A stretch of 64,000 nt of DNA from Lunularia cruciata (taxonomy: Eukaryota > Streptophyta > Marchantiopsida > Lunulariales > Lunulariaceae): positions 41,208,552 to 41,272,551 of the forward strand of contig OX419756.1 of assembly GCA_948567375.1 (NCBI GenBank), in the 5' to 3' direction. Below are positions 32,341-45,922 of the stretch, piece after piece. The position numbers and the translations under genes are program-made. Under the pieces are notes generated by a model that had not been told where the DNA came from, made no database searches, and worked only from the letters and a program-made list of their open reading frames with translations. The first letter of the stretch is position 1. Each line of letters begins with the position of its first letter.

Positions 32341-33974
32341 TCTCCAATTATGGGTATGTGTATTGTATTTTTCACTATTGTTTAGTTCTTTCACTGGGCT
32401 GACACAACCCCTAAACTCGAGTCTACGCCATGCTAGCCACGCACACACTAGTGTATAGAGCCCAAGACGCACATGAATTATAGCTCATTATTCCTTACTA
32501 CACCATGCTATCATGCTAGTCTAGCACACACTGTAGCATATATGCGCAAGACACAAGGACGTACTCGAGATATAGATACGAGCCTTAGTACCTAATATCA
32601 TATGCGGAGAGAAAAAAGCAGATTGTCTAGATTTTAAAGCTCCGATTGAAGAGCAGCCCGGACTGCTAAGACACACCAAATGCCTTAAATTTGGGGCGCC
32701 GGCGCTCGAGACAACTACGTCAGGAACTACTATGTTATGTTATGAATTGCAACTGCAAATTTCATGTGGGACTCCCTGCAGAGAGAAGGTTTGGTCGTGC
32801 AATTTAACAAGGTCGATGGAGACCGGTGATAAGAACAGAGGACTCTTTAAGGATTGTTATCTGTTTTTCTGGATTATTATCTTGTCTGAAGGCGTAGAAC
32901 TATAGACTTCCCTAGTTGTGAGTGAATTCATAGGAATAAGTGCTGTATGTTCTTTCCTGCGAAATAGACCATTCTTCTTGGTTGGCTCATTCAGTACGGT
33001 CTATGGCATGATGGTTTTTGCCCTGCAAGAACTCTTTGAGACGGAGCGGAAATTGTTGCACTCATATGGATCAACTTATTGCCCTTTCACGCAGATGAAA
33101 TGACCTGCGATCTCGAAAGAAATGACCAAATTCTTGATCCGCATGACCCTTGACTTCTTTTGCTGCGATTATGTCACTAGACTCATAGCTTTTTGAAAAC
33201 ATGCATGCTGCCAGCTCTTTCGCGCCTGCGCGACGCTGCCAGCTCTTTCACTTTTTACTATCGTCCGTTCTTGTGCAGATTCAGCGATTCTTGCATTTTA
33301 AAACTTCCTCGAATGAAATTACCCGCAGAGCATAACGTACGGTCTCTCACTGCAGGACGCAATGGAATCATAACCACGCGGAGCGTCCCTGTAAGTGTCC
33401 GGGTCGATCTTCAAAGATTGAACGATTCAACGCAAGGTCGCAGCGTCCACCTGTATTATGTGCGAGCGCGTTATTTAAAATAACTAGCTAGAGCCTGGAG
33501 TTTGTACACGTGAGTGAGTTGGAACTGCAAGATTGCTTTAAAGCTGTGGTGGAAAGACTTCTTCCTACCACAGCTTCTTTCGGGTTGTTTCTGAAACATG
33601 CTCTCTAATGGTGGTAGGATTGTGCAATTTCTTCCACTGTCAACTTAATCGATCTCCACTACAAAATAGATACAACTGGCACGCTGACTGCAGGCGATTA
33701 ACCTCTTACTTAGCTAACTGTGTCTGGAATGGGGGTTAGTTGTAAAAAAATACCCATCACTAAAGATCATCTTTAAGTTTGACTTGACTTTGCACTTTTA
33801 TGGCTTGGTAAATCAAGGATTCACAGTCACTGTCCAGATTCAAGAAGAATTCATTTGGAAAAGAAACCATTGTAAGCATGTAGTAGTTGGTTAGTAAACT
33901 TTTCATACAGCGGTTTACATAGCCCACCTTTAAATAGCGCGATTTAAGTAGCTTTGATCGCATGTTGGTTAGTA
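32341..33974. other. Intergenic DNA, no gene recognised
   Basis: Frames are up to 96 codons (33,193-33,483) with no identifiable domain. A 10-bp perfect inverted repeat AAGCTGTGGT/ACCACAGCTT lies at about 33,539-33,575. Confidence 0.5.
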
Positions 33975-33979
33975 AGAGT

Positions 33980-34245
33980 TGTTAGTGATGATGACACCTT
34001 GCAGTGCGGCATCGTTCCACGTGTCAACAGGAACGTCTCTAGATCACACGCACCACTCCTTCAACTCGATAGACGCGCATCACTACCTGCAAACCCGCCA
34101 CTACCTGTGATTATACCGGCGCCCACTACATATTAGGGTTCTCATCCATTGTTACGTACTACAGACACACTATCAATTTCAGTGATATAGATAGATGAAG
34201 TAACATAGATAGCAAATAGTTGCTATCGTAGAATAGCAAACATCA
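33980..34245 (+). repeat. 5' LTR of copia 1
   Basis: 266 bp from TGTTAGTGATGATGAC to AGCAAACATCA. It matches the 3' LTR along its length with many substitutions, so the insertion is old. No clear iMet primer site follows; the next bases are GGTCATGGCC. Confidence 0.92.
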
Positions 34246-34255
34246 GGTCATGGCC

Positions 34256-34364
34256 CCATGCTAAGTTTCATTTCTAGTTCCATATTTTTCTTTGCTTACA
34301 TACATAAATGCCATGCTAAGTTTCATTTCTAGTTCCATATTTCTTTATTTACATTACATAAATG
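34256..34364. repeat. 55-bp tandem duplication in the copia 1 leader
   Basis: CCATGCTAAGTTTCATTTC begins both 34,256-34,310 and 34,311-34,364. It lies in the untranslated leader between the 5' LTR and gag. Confidence 0.85.
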
Positions 34365-34436
34365 CAGCTGTCCAAAATTTCCGCACACACACTTGTGCAC
34401 ATTTGTTTTCTCCTTCATAGACCGTCATCTCTACAA

Positions 34437-35245
34437 TGGATGAACCAATATCAATGCCCTGATATATTTATCAAGTCTACCCCTTGACCAGTGCTGCCTA
34501 TTGGTCCATCTAGAAGTATCTCTATGAGCTCATCCTCCGGCGACGAAGGCCTCTGGGATGTCACATCTGGAGCATCAAAGCGTTCAGAAGAGAGGATGAT
34601 GATAAGACTTCAAACAAACTGTCCAAGTACTGCAATCTCTGGTATGGAACTTGCTGATCACCAAACTCCTTGGGACATAGAGGACGGCAAAGCACATGCA
34701 CAAATTGGATAAACTGTGTTACCTACTGTACTCTCGCCTTGATGACCTGCAAGATGGCCAAACAAATGTGGGACAAAATTGTAGACAGGTTTGAACAGAA
34801 GACATCAATCAACGAAATAGTACTCTTATGCGAGTTCAACACACTCAAACTCTCGGCTCTTATCACTCAATCTTATGAGCGTGCCAATGGATTGGCAACA
34901 GTTGGTATGGACATTGACGAGGATGCTCATGCCACAACATTACTCGGAAGATTACCAACAACTGAATACTTACCTCTTGTCATGACGCTCACGACTAGTG
35001 CAGGGACTGGAAGCTTGAACGTGACAGATGTTGAAGCGGCACTATGTACCAAGGAACTAAGTGCAAACAAGATTCAGAGATGGTCTGGACAAGAACATGA
35101 TCAGCTTTCTTACAACACCACATCAACCAGAAAAGTCAAAATCAAAGTTACTTGTGAATATTGTGGTAAGCAAGGCCACCGTAAAATTGCCTGCTACAGT
35201 AGATTAGGTTTTCAGGAGGACACTTGCATCATGTTTCACAAATGA
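34437..35245 (+). pseudogene. Copia 1 gag with zinc knuckle
   Basis: The frame at 34,670-35,245 shows a gag segment of the UBN2 type (KQMWDKIVDRFEQKT) and a CCHC zinc knuckle at 35,153-35,194 (C-X2-C-X4-H-X4-C). The start region at 34,437-34,670 is split by a stop and a frame change. It would encode the RNA-packaging capsid protein. Confidence 0.85.
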
Positions 35246-36722
35246 GTATGCTCCAAAGGACATCACAATGTGGAGCAGCTCAAACTCACTTGCAAACTCA
35301 CTTACATCCACCAACCAATCACTCGCAAGACCCAATTCATCAAATTGTAGCTGTGGCAACAACATCTACTTGGAAAATGGATGGCCTACCATCCTCTCTC
35401 CATGATCAAGAATTGATGCTATTAGGGATGTCCACTGCATTGCACAATGGCCTTAATGGCCTCATTCTTGACTCTGGTTCCACTTGTCATATCACTAATG
35501 ATAGTGCTGCACTGGATGACTACAAGGCACTTACTATCACCAAGCCCATTATACTAGAGGATGGATGCACTACCAAGGCTGTAGTGTTTGCACACTTTGT
35601 ATATGCTTGACTGTTGAACAGATTCTTGCTTTTTAAGAATGCATACTCTGCCCTAATCTTGGTATGACCCTCCTCTCAATTTGAGCACTTGCTATTGCTG
35701 GTGCTTGGGTTTCATTTGAACAAATTTCTGCTATTGTGTATAAGGACGAGCATACCCTTGCCCTAGCTATAGTGATTGATTGTCTATACAAGCTTGATGG
35801 ATCAATTCTATACCCCTCAAAGGTCAGCGCTACTGCCATCACAAATTATCCAAAACTTTGGCACCAATGCCTTGGACATCTTGGAGCCACATACATGGGC
35901 AAACTAGGTCATTTTGCTACAGGCTTACGATACAAAGACTTACTTGACCAAGTTTGTGAACCTTGTGTGCTAGCTAAGCCACACGCCTTTCCCTCCCTTG
36001 CTACTCATGGCATCTCCAATGCTGCCACAACAAAATTAGCACATATCCATGCTGATTTAGCCAGCCCCATGTGTAGTCATCCCTCCAAGGCAATCTTTAC
36101 TTTCTTATTATGTCAATGAGTTTACACAACTCGTGGATATGGCACCCTTGTAGCACAAATCAGATGCATTGTTAGCTCTTAGAGCGCATCACAACAAGAT
36201 GGAGACATCCTCAAGTTGCCATTTGAAAACTCTACATACAGATGGAGGTGGCAAATTTATCACTCTGCTGCTAATGAATGGCTGCGTGAATGCGGGATTG
36301 TCAAAGAGTTTCCTCTTCCTTGCTCACTTGAGCTCAACAATGTTGCTGAACTTGCCATCCACATGCTTGTTGAACGTGCCCAAGCTATGATAATGATGAT
36401 GATGATGATGATGCATACTACCAAGAGACACAATGGCTACTAGGAGAGCACCATCCTCATGGCTGCCTATCTTCAAAGTTGAAGTCCAAATTTGCATTTA
36501 CATGGGTGCACACCATGGGAAGCTTGGAGTGGACTCAAGCTCAACCTAGAACACCTCTGCAATTGGGGATGGAATGCCTTCATCCTTGATGACCTGCACA
36601 GATTGGGAAAGTTTGATCACAAGCAGTCAAATGTATCTTTACATGATGTTGCACTAGTGGCAATATTTTCTACCTTCTTGAGTCTGGAAAATGGCTTTGC
36701 TCCAGACACTCTCATTTGGTAG
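35224..36722 (+). pseudogene. Copia 1 protease and integrase
   Basis: The protease motif LDSGSTCHI (about 35,467-35,493) is intact. The GAG-pre-integrase zinc module LWHQCLGHLG ... CEPCVLAKPH is at about 35,855-35,985. The DDE acids can be read as HADLASP (about 36,047), HTDGGGKF (about 36,236) and NNVAEL (about 36,338). Stops at 35,608, 36,117 and elsewhere and frame changes break it. A short GAT microsatellite at about 36,388-36,413 lies after the catalytic Glu. Confidence 0.85.
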
Positions 36723-37108
36723 AACACTCCCCACCCAAACCTGTATCCATTGAAGTTGATACCCATCTGGCTAACTGCTCTGACTCTTTGGATATTGTCT
36801 CTGACTTCTCTACTAGTGACCATAGAGATACACCTGCAGATGAGCCATATATGCCTCAACACAACTTACCTAACACTACAACATCATCTTTGGCCCCTGA
36901 TCAAGATACACATCCCATTGTTCTATGCAGACCTACCTACACTTCACACCCCTCTTGCTGGTACCCAGCATGTGAATATGTTGCTACTACAACCTCCAAT
37001 GATGACCAACCTATAGATGATGCTATTGAACCACAATCCCACCATGCCAAACCAACCTCATATGCAACAGCCTTGTGAAGTATCAATGAAGCACGTTGGG
37101 GTGACACC

Positions 37109-38525
37109 ATGCAAGCAGAATATAACACGTTCCTCACCATGAACATCTTCACCAAAATGCCACAAGCAGACATGCCACGTTTTGCAAATGTAAGCCGCTC
37201 TAAATGGGTTTTCAAAGTCAAAACCAATGCACAAGGTGCCATTGAATGCTTCAAGGCCTATGTAGTTGCACAAGGCTATACCCAAGTATTTGGAATCTAC
37301 TACTGGCCAACCTTTGCATCAATTGCAGCTATGACAACAATTTGCATTTTACTTAGCTTGGTTGAATCACAATGCCTATTCCTTGAAGTTGTCACAACAT
37401 ACTTGAATGGACTACACAAACATGATGTCTATTTGGCACCACCACCTAGCTATGCTATGCTTGGCACCATTTTGAAACTCAACACAGCCCTGTACTGCCA
37501 AAGCAATCAGGCCACGAGTGGTTCAAGCCATTTACAACTCGCCTACAAGCCATGAGTTTTTCATCCTCCCCTTTTGATCAATGCCTATTTCACATCATTG
37601 AGAATGGTCAAACATTGCATCTCATCCTCTATATGGATGACATTCTCCTTGTAACCACCTCAGCGACTCTACTTGCTGACATCAAGAACCTACTTGCTGC
37701 TGCCTATGAAGTCAAACAGCTTGGTCCTGCATGCTACCTACTTGGTCTTGAAATCATTTGACATGACACCGGCAACATTGCAGTAACAAAAAATAGTTAC
37801 CTGAAATATGTACTCTCTTGGGCTACTCTTTCCAATATCAATTCAGTTTGCACACCTCTTTCTCCAGGTACACAACTCACAGCAGCCGCTGACTAAGAAG
37901 CAGAGACAATGCATCCGTATCAGCAGCTCCTTAGCAAACTTAACTACGTGACCATTTGTACATGACTTGATATAGCACACAACTTATCTCTCCTTGCACA
38001 ACACTCCTCTCACCCAAATGACACTCATTGGACGGCACTCAAACACATCTGTCGCTATCTTGTTGGTACAATCAATCAATGCCTTTTCTACCCAACATCC
38101 AGCTCTGAGCTCACCTTGGTTGCATGTGCTGATGCTGATTGGGCCAACCAAAAATCATCCTATAAATCCTAGACATGAGTTCTTCTATTGCTTAACAACA
38201 ATGCAGTTTGATCTATTTCATTTGATCATCTAAGAAACAATCAGCAGTTGCCCTATCAACAGTGGAAGCGGAACATTATTCTCTTGCTGCAGCAGGTCAT
38301 GAAGCTACATGGGCACAAAAAATCATTGCATCTATCACTACTTTTGCAGGACCTATTGTCATGCAGGCTGATAGTCTCAGTGCTATTGCTGCAGCCTCCA
38401 ACAACAGCACAATGGCCTCAGCTCAAATACCAGACATCACTACATCAAAGATATTGTTACCAAGGGCATTGTTCCCATACCCACTGCTGACAATGTTGCC
38501 GATATCCTCACCAAAGTACTTTTGA
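37109..38525 (+). pseudogene. Copia 1 reverse transcriptase-RNase H
   Basis: RT begins around NIFTKMPQADMP and SKWVFKVKTNAQG, continues through a degenerate VAQGYTQ...TFASIA, and has an intact catalytic YMDD (37,630-37,641). RNase H appears at 38,262-38,525 with EAEHYSLAAAGHEATW and a MQADSLSAI strand. Stops at about 37,553, 37,759, 37,895 and 38,170 and frameshifts inactivate it. Confidence 0.88.
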
Positions 38526-38529
38526 GACC

Positions 38530-40128
38530 CGACATAACCCTTCTTTGTGAGCATCTTGGCCTTTGCTCCCAAGCATTGAAATCTTACCTCCACTGTAGAA
38601 AGCTCACAACAAAATCCATTCTTTGTATTGATCTGCTCCCTATCTCTTGTGATTAGAAAGTGATAAAGAAGTGCTTGCATCAAATTTCTGGTTGCACATG
38701 GCTAGGCTATCGTGATAAGCAAATGTGACATTTAGGCCAGGTCACCTTCAAGTGTGCAGAATCTTTTGATACAGACTCCGACATAATTCAGTCACAATTC
38801 CAATATAACATGTACATTCATCTCAGTTCTGTACGAACTTGTACTAAGTCCCTGTTTTTGTCCCTGTCCCTGTAACCCAACATTTCTACACCTCTCTTTT
38901 CCCACTCACCCTATTTCTCTCTGTCTATACCTATCATCACTCTCCCTCCGTCTCCACTTCTCTTTTTAACATACTCATACACATCACTATCCCACATTTT
39001 GACTTTGGCTTCTTATCATAACACTCTGCCTAATTTTTTGGGGAGCTATGATCCAAGCACATACTGTTGAACTTTAACCTTGAAGTCCTCTCATCCAGAA
39101 ATCCTACCGCTAAATATTAGAAACATGCAAAACAACTGCACTACATCAAGCAAACTGTCAAGCTCTTAGTCATGCTCTTGGTATCAATCTCTTTCTCTTT
39201 CATGATCACCTCTGTCTTTATCTTGCTCACAGTCAGGACCTCCACTATCACCCTGATCTCTTTCCCAATAGGCATGTTGATCATAGTCCTTGTCATGGTC
39301 CCGCTCTTGATCACCACCTCTCCTCTCCTCCTCCTTGTCACCATGGTATCTGTCTTGATGGCAATCATTAACCTGATCATGCTTCTCTAGCTCTCTTTCT
39401 TTGTGCACTTGCTCTGGTTCATGGGGCTTTGGTTCTTTCCAATCAACCTGCTGGAGCTGCGATTATAACTTGTGATGCACATTCAGAGAATCCTTATTCA
39501 CTTTGTCATCTCCCAAAAAAACCTTGCAAACAAACAGAAAAACAATGTGGTTCCATACTTCTTTGCCCCCAAAAGCAGTACCATGATCAAGAAGCCCCAT
39601 ATTTCACCAAGCACACCTCTTCTTCTCATCATACAAGCACCACAACTTTGAGAACTACTTCAACTCTGCATTGTCTTATCCTTGATGTTGCATTTTCCTT
39701 CCCTTTTGGGCATCAACCAAATCAATGTAACTTTCTCTTTCCTTCTATCTCAACACTGCAACGTCCCCATGGGATTTCAAACTTAAATCTCGCAGCAATC
39801 TTGATCTTCTCACTTTTGTTACCACTCATCCTATATAACAGATCTCAACAATTATCCTATCTATGGTACCAGTTCTCTACTCCTTGTTTCTCTCTTTCTT
39901 CTCTTGGCGCAGTTTCCTAGCATAGTGCTCCATGCACTCATTTTTTCCCTCCCTCCCTTCATTTCTACACAACACCATACATGGCACTGGCCACATGATC
40001 TCGTGTAAGAACTACCACAACCTCTAGTTTTCCAACAACACCTACACACAACCTAACTCAACTACATGTCTTCAGTGACACATGAAACACATATACTCCT
40101 CCCGACTGCGATGCACAGTTGAGGGGGG
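38530..40128. other. Extra 3' region of copia 1, with an antisense charged ORF
   Basis: This 1.6-kb stretch between RNase H and the 3' LTR is longer than usual for copia elements. On the - strand, 39,408-39,184 encodes a 74-residue Asp/Arg/Glu/His-rich segment (for example GDQERDHDKDYDQ), resembling the RD/RE tails of splicing-type proteins. A + strand frame at 39,429-39,920 shows no domain. It may be captured host sequence or noncoding filler. A polypurine tract (GAGGGGGG, 40,121-40,128) closes the region. Confidence 0.45.
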
Positions 40129-40390
40129 TGTTGATGATGATGACATGCTGCAGTGTGGCATTGAACCATGTGTCAATAGGAAATGTCTCTAGATAACGCT
40201 TGCCGCTCTTTCAACTTGATACACACACACCACTATCTGCAAGCACAACACTACTTGAGTATTTACACCCATGCACATTCCATCTTAGGGCCCTCATCCA
40301 TCCATTGATACACATAAGAGACGCACTATCAATTTCATTGAGATAGATAGATGAAGCAACATAGTTGCTATAGTAGAATAGCAAGCATCA
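40129..40390 (+). repeat. 3' LTR of copia 1
   Basis: 262 bp from TGTTGATGATGATGAC to GCAAGCATCA, followed by the TSD copy AGAGT. Confidence 0.93.
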
Positions 40391-40429
40391 AGAGTCTCAT
40401 TGCATGCCATCTACAATTAGCCTACTAGT

Positions 40430-42700
40430 TTCCAATGTAAATTCCACATAATATTCTCAAGTCAAGGTCATTCCTTCAAGGGCATTGTAGATCAAGTGGA
40501 GATTGGATGGTATGTATGAGATCATTCCTTGATTGAAGATTTTGTGGCCGTTGTGACACTACTTGATGGTCGATATGAAAAAAATTGATTGATTAGGCGT
40601 TGTAAGTTCATGGACTTATCCAACACTTGGTACAAAAAAATAGTTTTTTTCCAGTGTACTCACCTCCTCTATTGAATCATAGTTTCTTAATCTTCACTCT
40701 ACATTGAATTTCTATATATGTGTGAAGTTGTTTAAAGCAAGAGAGAGTGTCTAACTTCTCTTTCAAGAAAGATATAAATCTGAAACCACAAGTATCATCC
40801 TTAAAAAGGAGATATATTGTGATCTTCCTACTGAGCTCACACTCACACGACCAAAAATATCATGGTGAAAGAACTCTCCAACTTTGTACTTGCCTCTACT
40901 ATTGTTGGATCTTGCAAAAGGTAATCTAAGCCGCTTTCCTATAGCACATTGATCATAATAGAAAGACTTTTGACCACCATACTCTTTTGGTTTCAAACAT
41001 AAACCCTCTACTAGTCCTTCTCTCTACATCTTCCTAATGTAGGCAAGATTGAGATGACTAAGTCTTCAGTGCCAAGATGCAATATCTAACTTCTGACATT
41101 TTTTTTTGCTTTTCTAGCTTTTCACTCTCCCCATTGCTTGCAACAGTAGAGTTTGCTTGGGAAATGTTACCTATCTTGGTGACTCTGATCTTAAGTATTT
41201 AGAGCTTTGAATCATGGACACACTTCATCACCATTACTCTATCTTTCTGCATATAGCCCCCCACTTTGGTATAGGTGGTTTGGATGCCTTGTCCATTGCT
41301 TGACCAATGCTAAACATCTTGCACTTCAACTCTAGAACATAGAGACTCCTCTAATAACTCCTTGTCTTCTTGCATCAAGCTTACAAGAAATTGGGACATC
41401 TCCCACTCCAACAACCCAAAACTTTTGATCATCAACAACGTACATGGCCAAGTTGCTTCTTCAATCTTCTTGAAATCTTGGAACCACTCTTGTTTATGGG
41501 TCATGTGCTCTAAGATCCTCCATCAGCATACCAAATATCATTGTCTAGATGATTGATACTGGTGGCAGTGCTAGGACTAGTCACAAATACAATAATTTGT
41601 GCTTGACTTCTAGGATTAGCTGCATTGAGCGGCTTTCTTCTTGGGAGGTTTTGCTCACCGCTGCATTTTCTTGCCCAATGCCCCTACTGTCTGCATTTGT
41701 TGGACCTTGTTCTCTTGTTTTAGTTCAGAAATGTTGGTCTTCTTTTGGCATTGCTAATTCTTGCTATGCCAATTGGTCTCTTCTCCATTTGTTGTGGCTT
41801 GTTCTATGTTCTCTTTCCCCTTAACAATCCTTGTAAGTCTCTTTGACTTGAAGATGATCATCATCTAGAATTTCCAAATCAAGAAATTCTCTGCATTGAA
41901 TATGTTAATGTGTGCTTTATCTCTCACATTGCTCCTTGTTCCAGTTGAGTCCTGTGATCTTTGCTACCTTCCATGCTTCTTCTATTGGCAGCAAGAAAGG
42001 CTCTCTCCCCTGAACTCTCTTCTTTCTACTCTATACATCTGTTCAAGGTTTCTTCCTTGAGCAGTCTTGTAATGAGTCGCTCTATGGTTTATTGCTCCTC
42101 AGATACATTATCTTATGTGGCTATTATATGACTTGTGGAAAAATACAAATCAATAAGCTTGTGGCAAACTATAAATAATCTTGGTGATGACTGAAGAATA
42201 GTCTATTCTAATACCAAGGTTATGCAACTCACTAGTGACAGTTTCTACTTGGCTAATAAAACACATGGTCTCTTCTCTTGATTTCATATGTAATTGAACA
42301 AATCTCTATTGGAGAACGTGCTTGTTCTATAAAGAACATTGCTCATGTAATCTAATCAATCTACTCCACATCTGGTTGCCATTCTACAATTGATCAATCT
42401 CTATAAATACTTCTTTCTATGGCTACATAAATGCACATTTTTGCAGCATCATTTTTGCTTTGCCAATTGGTCTCTTCTCCATTTGTTGTGTCTTGTTCTA
42501 TGGTCTCTGTCCCACTAACAATCCTTGTAAGTCTCTTTGACTTGAAGATGATGATCATCAAGAAATTCCAAATCAAGAAATTCTGTACATAGAATATGTT
42601 AATGTGTGCTATATCTCTCACATTATTCCTTGTTCCCATTGTTTCCCAATCCACTCTGAGATTTGAAAGATCTCTTTTAGTCTCTTGGAAATTCGCAATA
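40430..42700 (-). mobile_element. Ty1/copia fragment 2, reverse strand, truncated
   Basis: Reading the - strand from 42,700 downward: a decayed gag (AAKMCIYVAIERSI-like, about 42,410-42,450), a zinc-knuckle remnant (GHWARKC, about 41,670), the protease-proximal block ADGGASEHMTHKQEWF (about 41,480-41,540), then integrase with CAIGKRLRLPFARSNNS (about 40,890-40,945) and SCFKQLHTYI...DRGGEY-like sequence near 40,640-40,740. No RT, RNase H or LTR was found. It breaks off close to the TSD of copia 1, so copia 1 may have landed next to or in it. Direct repeats of about 190 bp (about 41,755-41,945 and 42,455-42,640) show an internal duplication. Confidence 0.75.
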
Positions 42701-42719
42701 ATTTTCTATCACTCGGTGC

Positions 42720-45014
42720 ACAGGGAACATGGGTCCATAACTATTGAAAACTGTCTTAAATATTGATGCAAATCTGTACAACATATACACCATGCAAGGA
42801 ACACAAAAGGTATGTAAACACTTTTGCTAATTTCTTCTTATTTCAAATCTAGTCCCATGAAGTGAGGAACGGAATGCTTGCAAGCTGGTATGCAGGTTCT
42901 GAGATAAAGAAAAAACTTGGCCATGCTGTTTGGCCTTGTTTCTCTAAACTGCTGCTCACACTCCTTGCTGCTCAAGCTTTTGACTATGCCGCAAACATCT
43001 TCATAGAATGGACTATTACTATTACTCTCTCAAAAATAAGACCTAAATACTCTAACTCTAATTAACGTCACTGTTGGATTTAGAAACCATACCATGTACC
43101 TATATTATATCAATGATATAACATGTACCTATATTATATCAATATCACATGCACTACCATCCGAAATATACTTTGAATAGTCAAAATTTGCTAGAATCGC
43201 AAAGCAGAGGTAATGAGATCTAAATCTAATTCTAATACACTGGTTGCAAAGTTGACTCAGTCAGCAAAAGTCGGTGTGAGTATAGATTAGATTAACGGAG
43301 GAATCCTGATTAAATGAAGATCATTTATCTAATTAGTACTGATCATGAACTTACGGATGAACCATAGCTACGACACGTGACTGTGGCTAGTTGAAGATGA
43401 TCATTCTGTTTGCGTAATGCTTATTCAATATTATAATGCTCGAATCAATGTATGTTAATATGAGATCGACGCACATTATGAGGAATAATGCCATGTAGAG
43501 TTGGGACTGTCGTGAAGCTTTTGAAGTGATCCTTCACCACCTGAACAAGTTTTCAATGGGAGTAAACCAGACAATTGGATGAGAAATTTATAACGACGTC
43601 ACTTATTTGTACGCAGACAAGAGAGTGGCCAAAGAATATTATAAAAAATTTCCATCATGATATCGATGTCAGAAAATGAACTTGCCATGGTTCATGAGTT
43701 GAAATCATGATCTTGGTTTCGGTCTCTCCACCAGATAGATGCACAGAATTGTGCATGGTACATTTACAGCACACCTTTCCAGGCCTAGGTTCTTTGTGAA
43801 TATTGACTGCATTTCATTAACATTCTTAAGACATTTTGGAATTAATTCCAAAATATTTGTGAGCCTTCTGTCATGGCCATGGATAGAGGAGCAGTACATG
43901 GAAACTTTTAGTGAGAACTTTATGTGATAAGTATAGCCATCTCCTGCTCAGTGTCCTCCTGCTACTATTTGGAAGACTCCCAAGTAGTACTTGAAGGTCA
44001 ATAAACAAATTGAAGGAAGGTTTTTGCAGTTTGTTTCACTTGCCATCTATATGCACGATCTCCCTACGGCTACAGCAAGTCAACAACCGATTGATAGGTA
44101 AGCTGCAAAGTTTAGAGGTCCCTAGTGTTCCGGTAACGAAAACGCTTGCATACTCAAGCTGATATCTCAGGCGTTTGCTGACGTTTTGTGTTTCTATTAG
44201 GGAGACATGCACAACGTCATGTGAACTAGTTATTGTAATCATCTTATCTATCTAATTTATGTTTCAGAAAACGAAGCACATCAATATACTTAGAGTACAA
44301 TTAGTTCATTTCTTGGTCGAGTAAGCATCTTCTGCCAAGCATCGCAGATGAAAGGACCACGTAAAAATTCTGGTGGTGGCTCATGATTAGAACGATTAGA
44401 ATCACTCTGTATCAACTCCAGAACTGGAAGAATTTGCAGAACAATTTTCAACTTGGATCACATTCTTGCTACTGCTTTCCCGCATCTTGAACCATTAGAG
44501 GCTCTTGCTTTCATCTGAGGTCAAAGCTGAAACTTAGTTCCCGTGTGTGACACGCTACCTTGGTCGCGGGACGGGACGCACACGTCGATTTAGTCCAGAA
44601 AAACTATAGTTGAGTGATAGAAGAGCGCTTGTGATCAAAGTAAGGTCATCCATTTCCGTGGAAAGGATTTGGATTTGGATCCTTTTGAGTTGAAGGCAAG
44701 GACATAGCTTTGTTTCCTCATCTTTCTCATCCTCATCTTTCAGTACCTCTTCAAAACAGCTTGAAGTTCGACCCCCATCCAGTTCAGTGATACGTTTCAT
44801 ATAATTCTCTTCCTTCTCACCATATTTTGGCCACAGCCTTTAAGGTTTGTAGGTAAGTTCAGTATAAAAACTCCATGCTCGGCACTGAAGCACTTTCATA
44901 TTTATCTTTGACAATTTTGAAGAATCCTGTAGGTACGTAATCGTTGTATGTAAAGTTTGACTTAGTAACTCTCTATTTGTAACAGAGATTGAAGACAATT
45001 TCAACACGAAATTG
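42720..45014. other. Intergenic DNA before the expansin pseudogene
   Basis: No gene recognised. A short tandem duplication of AACATGTACCTATATTATATCAAT lies at about 43,090-43,145. TTTGTAACAG at about 44,976-44,985 is a possible 3' splice site upstream of the pseudogene start, matching the arrangement in expansins 1 and 2. Confidence 0.5.
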
Positions 45015-45922
45015 ATGGATCTTATGGTGCTGGCATTTCTTGCCGCAACTGTGGTGATGAATACGATCCCTGTAAAAGCTGGAAATGCGTGGGATGCCAC
45101 CACATGGACCGAATCACATGCAACGTTTTATGGAGGAAACGACGCCAGCGGAACAACGGGAAAGTTCTGAGCTTTACAAGTGCTTGCAGGGAGCGCATAT
45201 CTTCTTAAAATCAAGTGTGAAGCAAGGGTGTGAAGCATCCATATGCCGAGTCACTGTGTGCGTATACTCTGAGCCCTTTTAAGTCTCGTCAAGGCTTGTA
45301 ATGTCTAAACTAATTGTCATTCAAAGCAGTCAGACACCAATGCTGAATGTTTCACAGTTCATCTCTGACGAAGCCAATCACTCTCATGGAAAATTGCAGG
45401 AGGCGCCTGTGGTTATGGAACATGTATACGAGAGGCTATGGCCTCGAGACCACCGCTCTCAGCTCAACGCTCTTCAACAAGGCCTTACTTGTGGAGCCTG
45501 CTTCGACTTTAAATGTATATTAGACATTTAGATGGTGCTATGCAAATGGAGGTTCACTCAAGGACACTCCGACAAACCTTTGTCCGGCAAACCCAGCACG
45601 ACCAACAATAACGGGGATTGGTGCAATCCCCCGAGGACTCATTTCAATTTCCATATCCGATATTCGTTAACTTGCCAAAGCTGACGGAGGAATTATCCCC
45701 GTTCACTTTCGAAGGTGAATTTCTTACATGTTAGAATTTCTTGCAGTTGCGCATTTTTCCATGTGACCCAACAAACCACAAGACCTTCCGGTCGGTATCT
45801 AACCTCAGCTATTGGTACTGCAGGATCCCATGTGTGAAGGTAGGAGGAATTTGTTTTGCTATGGACGGCAATCCCTGGTTCAACCTTGTGCTCGTCTTTA
45901 AAGTTGCTGGCGATGGAAACGT

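Larger units (their letters stand above)
33980..40390 (+). mobile_element. Ty1/copia retrotransposon 1, structurally complete
   Basis: About 6.4 kb from LTR to LTR, flanked by a perfect 5-bp target-site duplication AGAGT (33,975-33,979 and 40,391-40,395). The domain order gag, protease, integrase, reverse transcriptase, RNase H defines Ty1/copia. Frames are broken at many points, so it is not autonomous. About 1.6 kb of extra DNA lies between RNase H and the 3' LTR. Confidence 0.95.

Noticed and set aside
33193-33483. 96-codon frame upstream of copia 1
   Set aside because: No recognisable domain or promoter context.
39141-39390. Hydrophobic + strand frame (72 codons) opposite the charged ORF
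   Set aside because: Codon shadow of the Asp/Arg-rich - strand frame.
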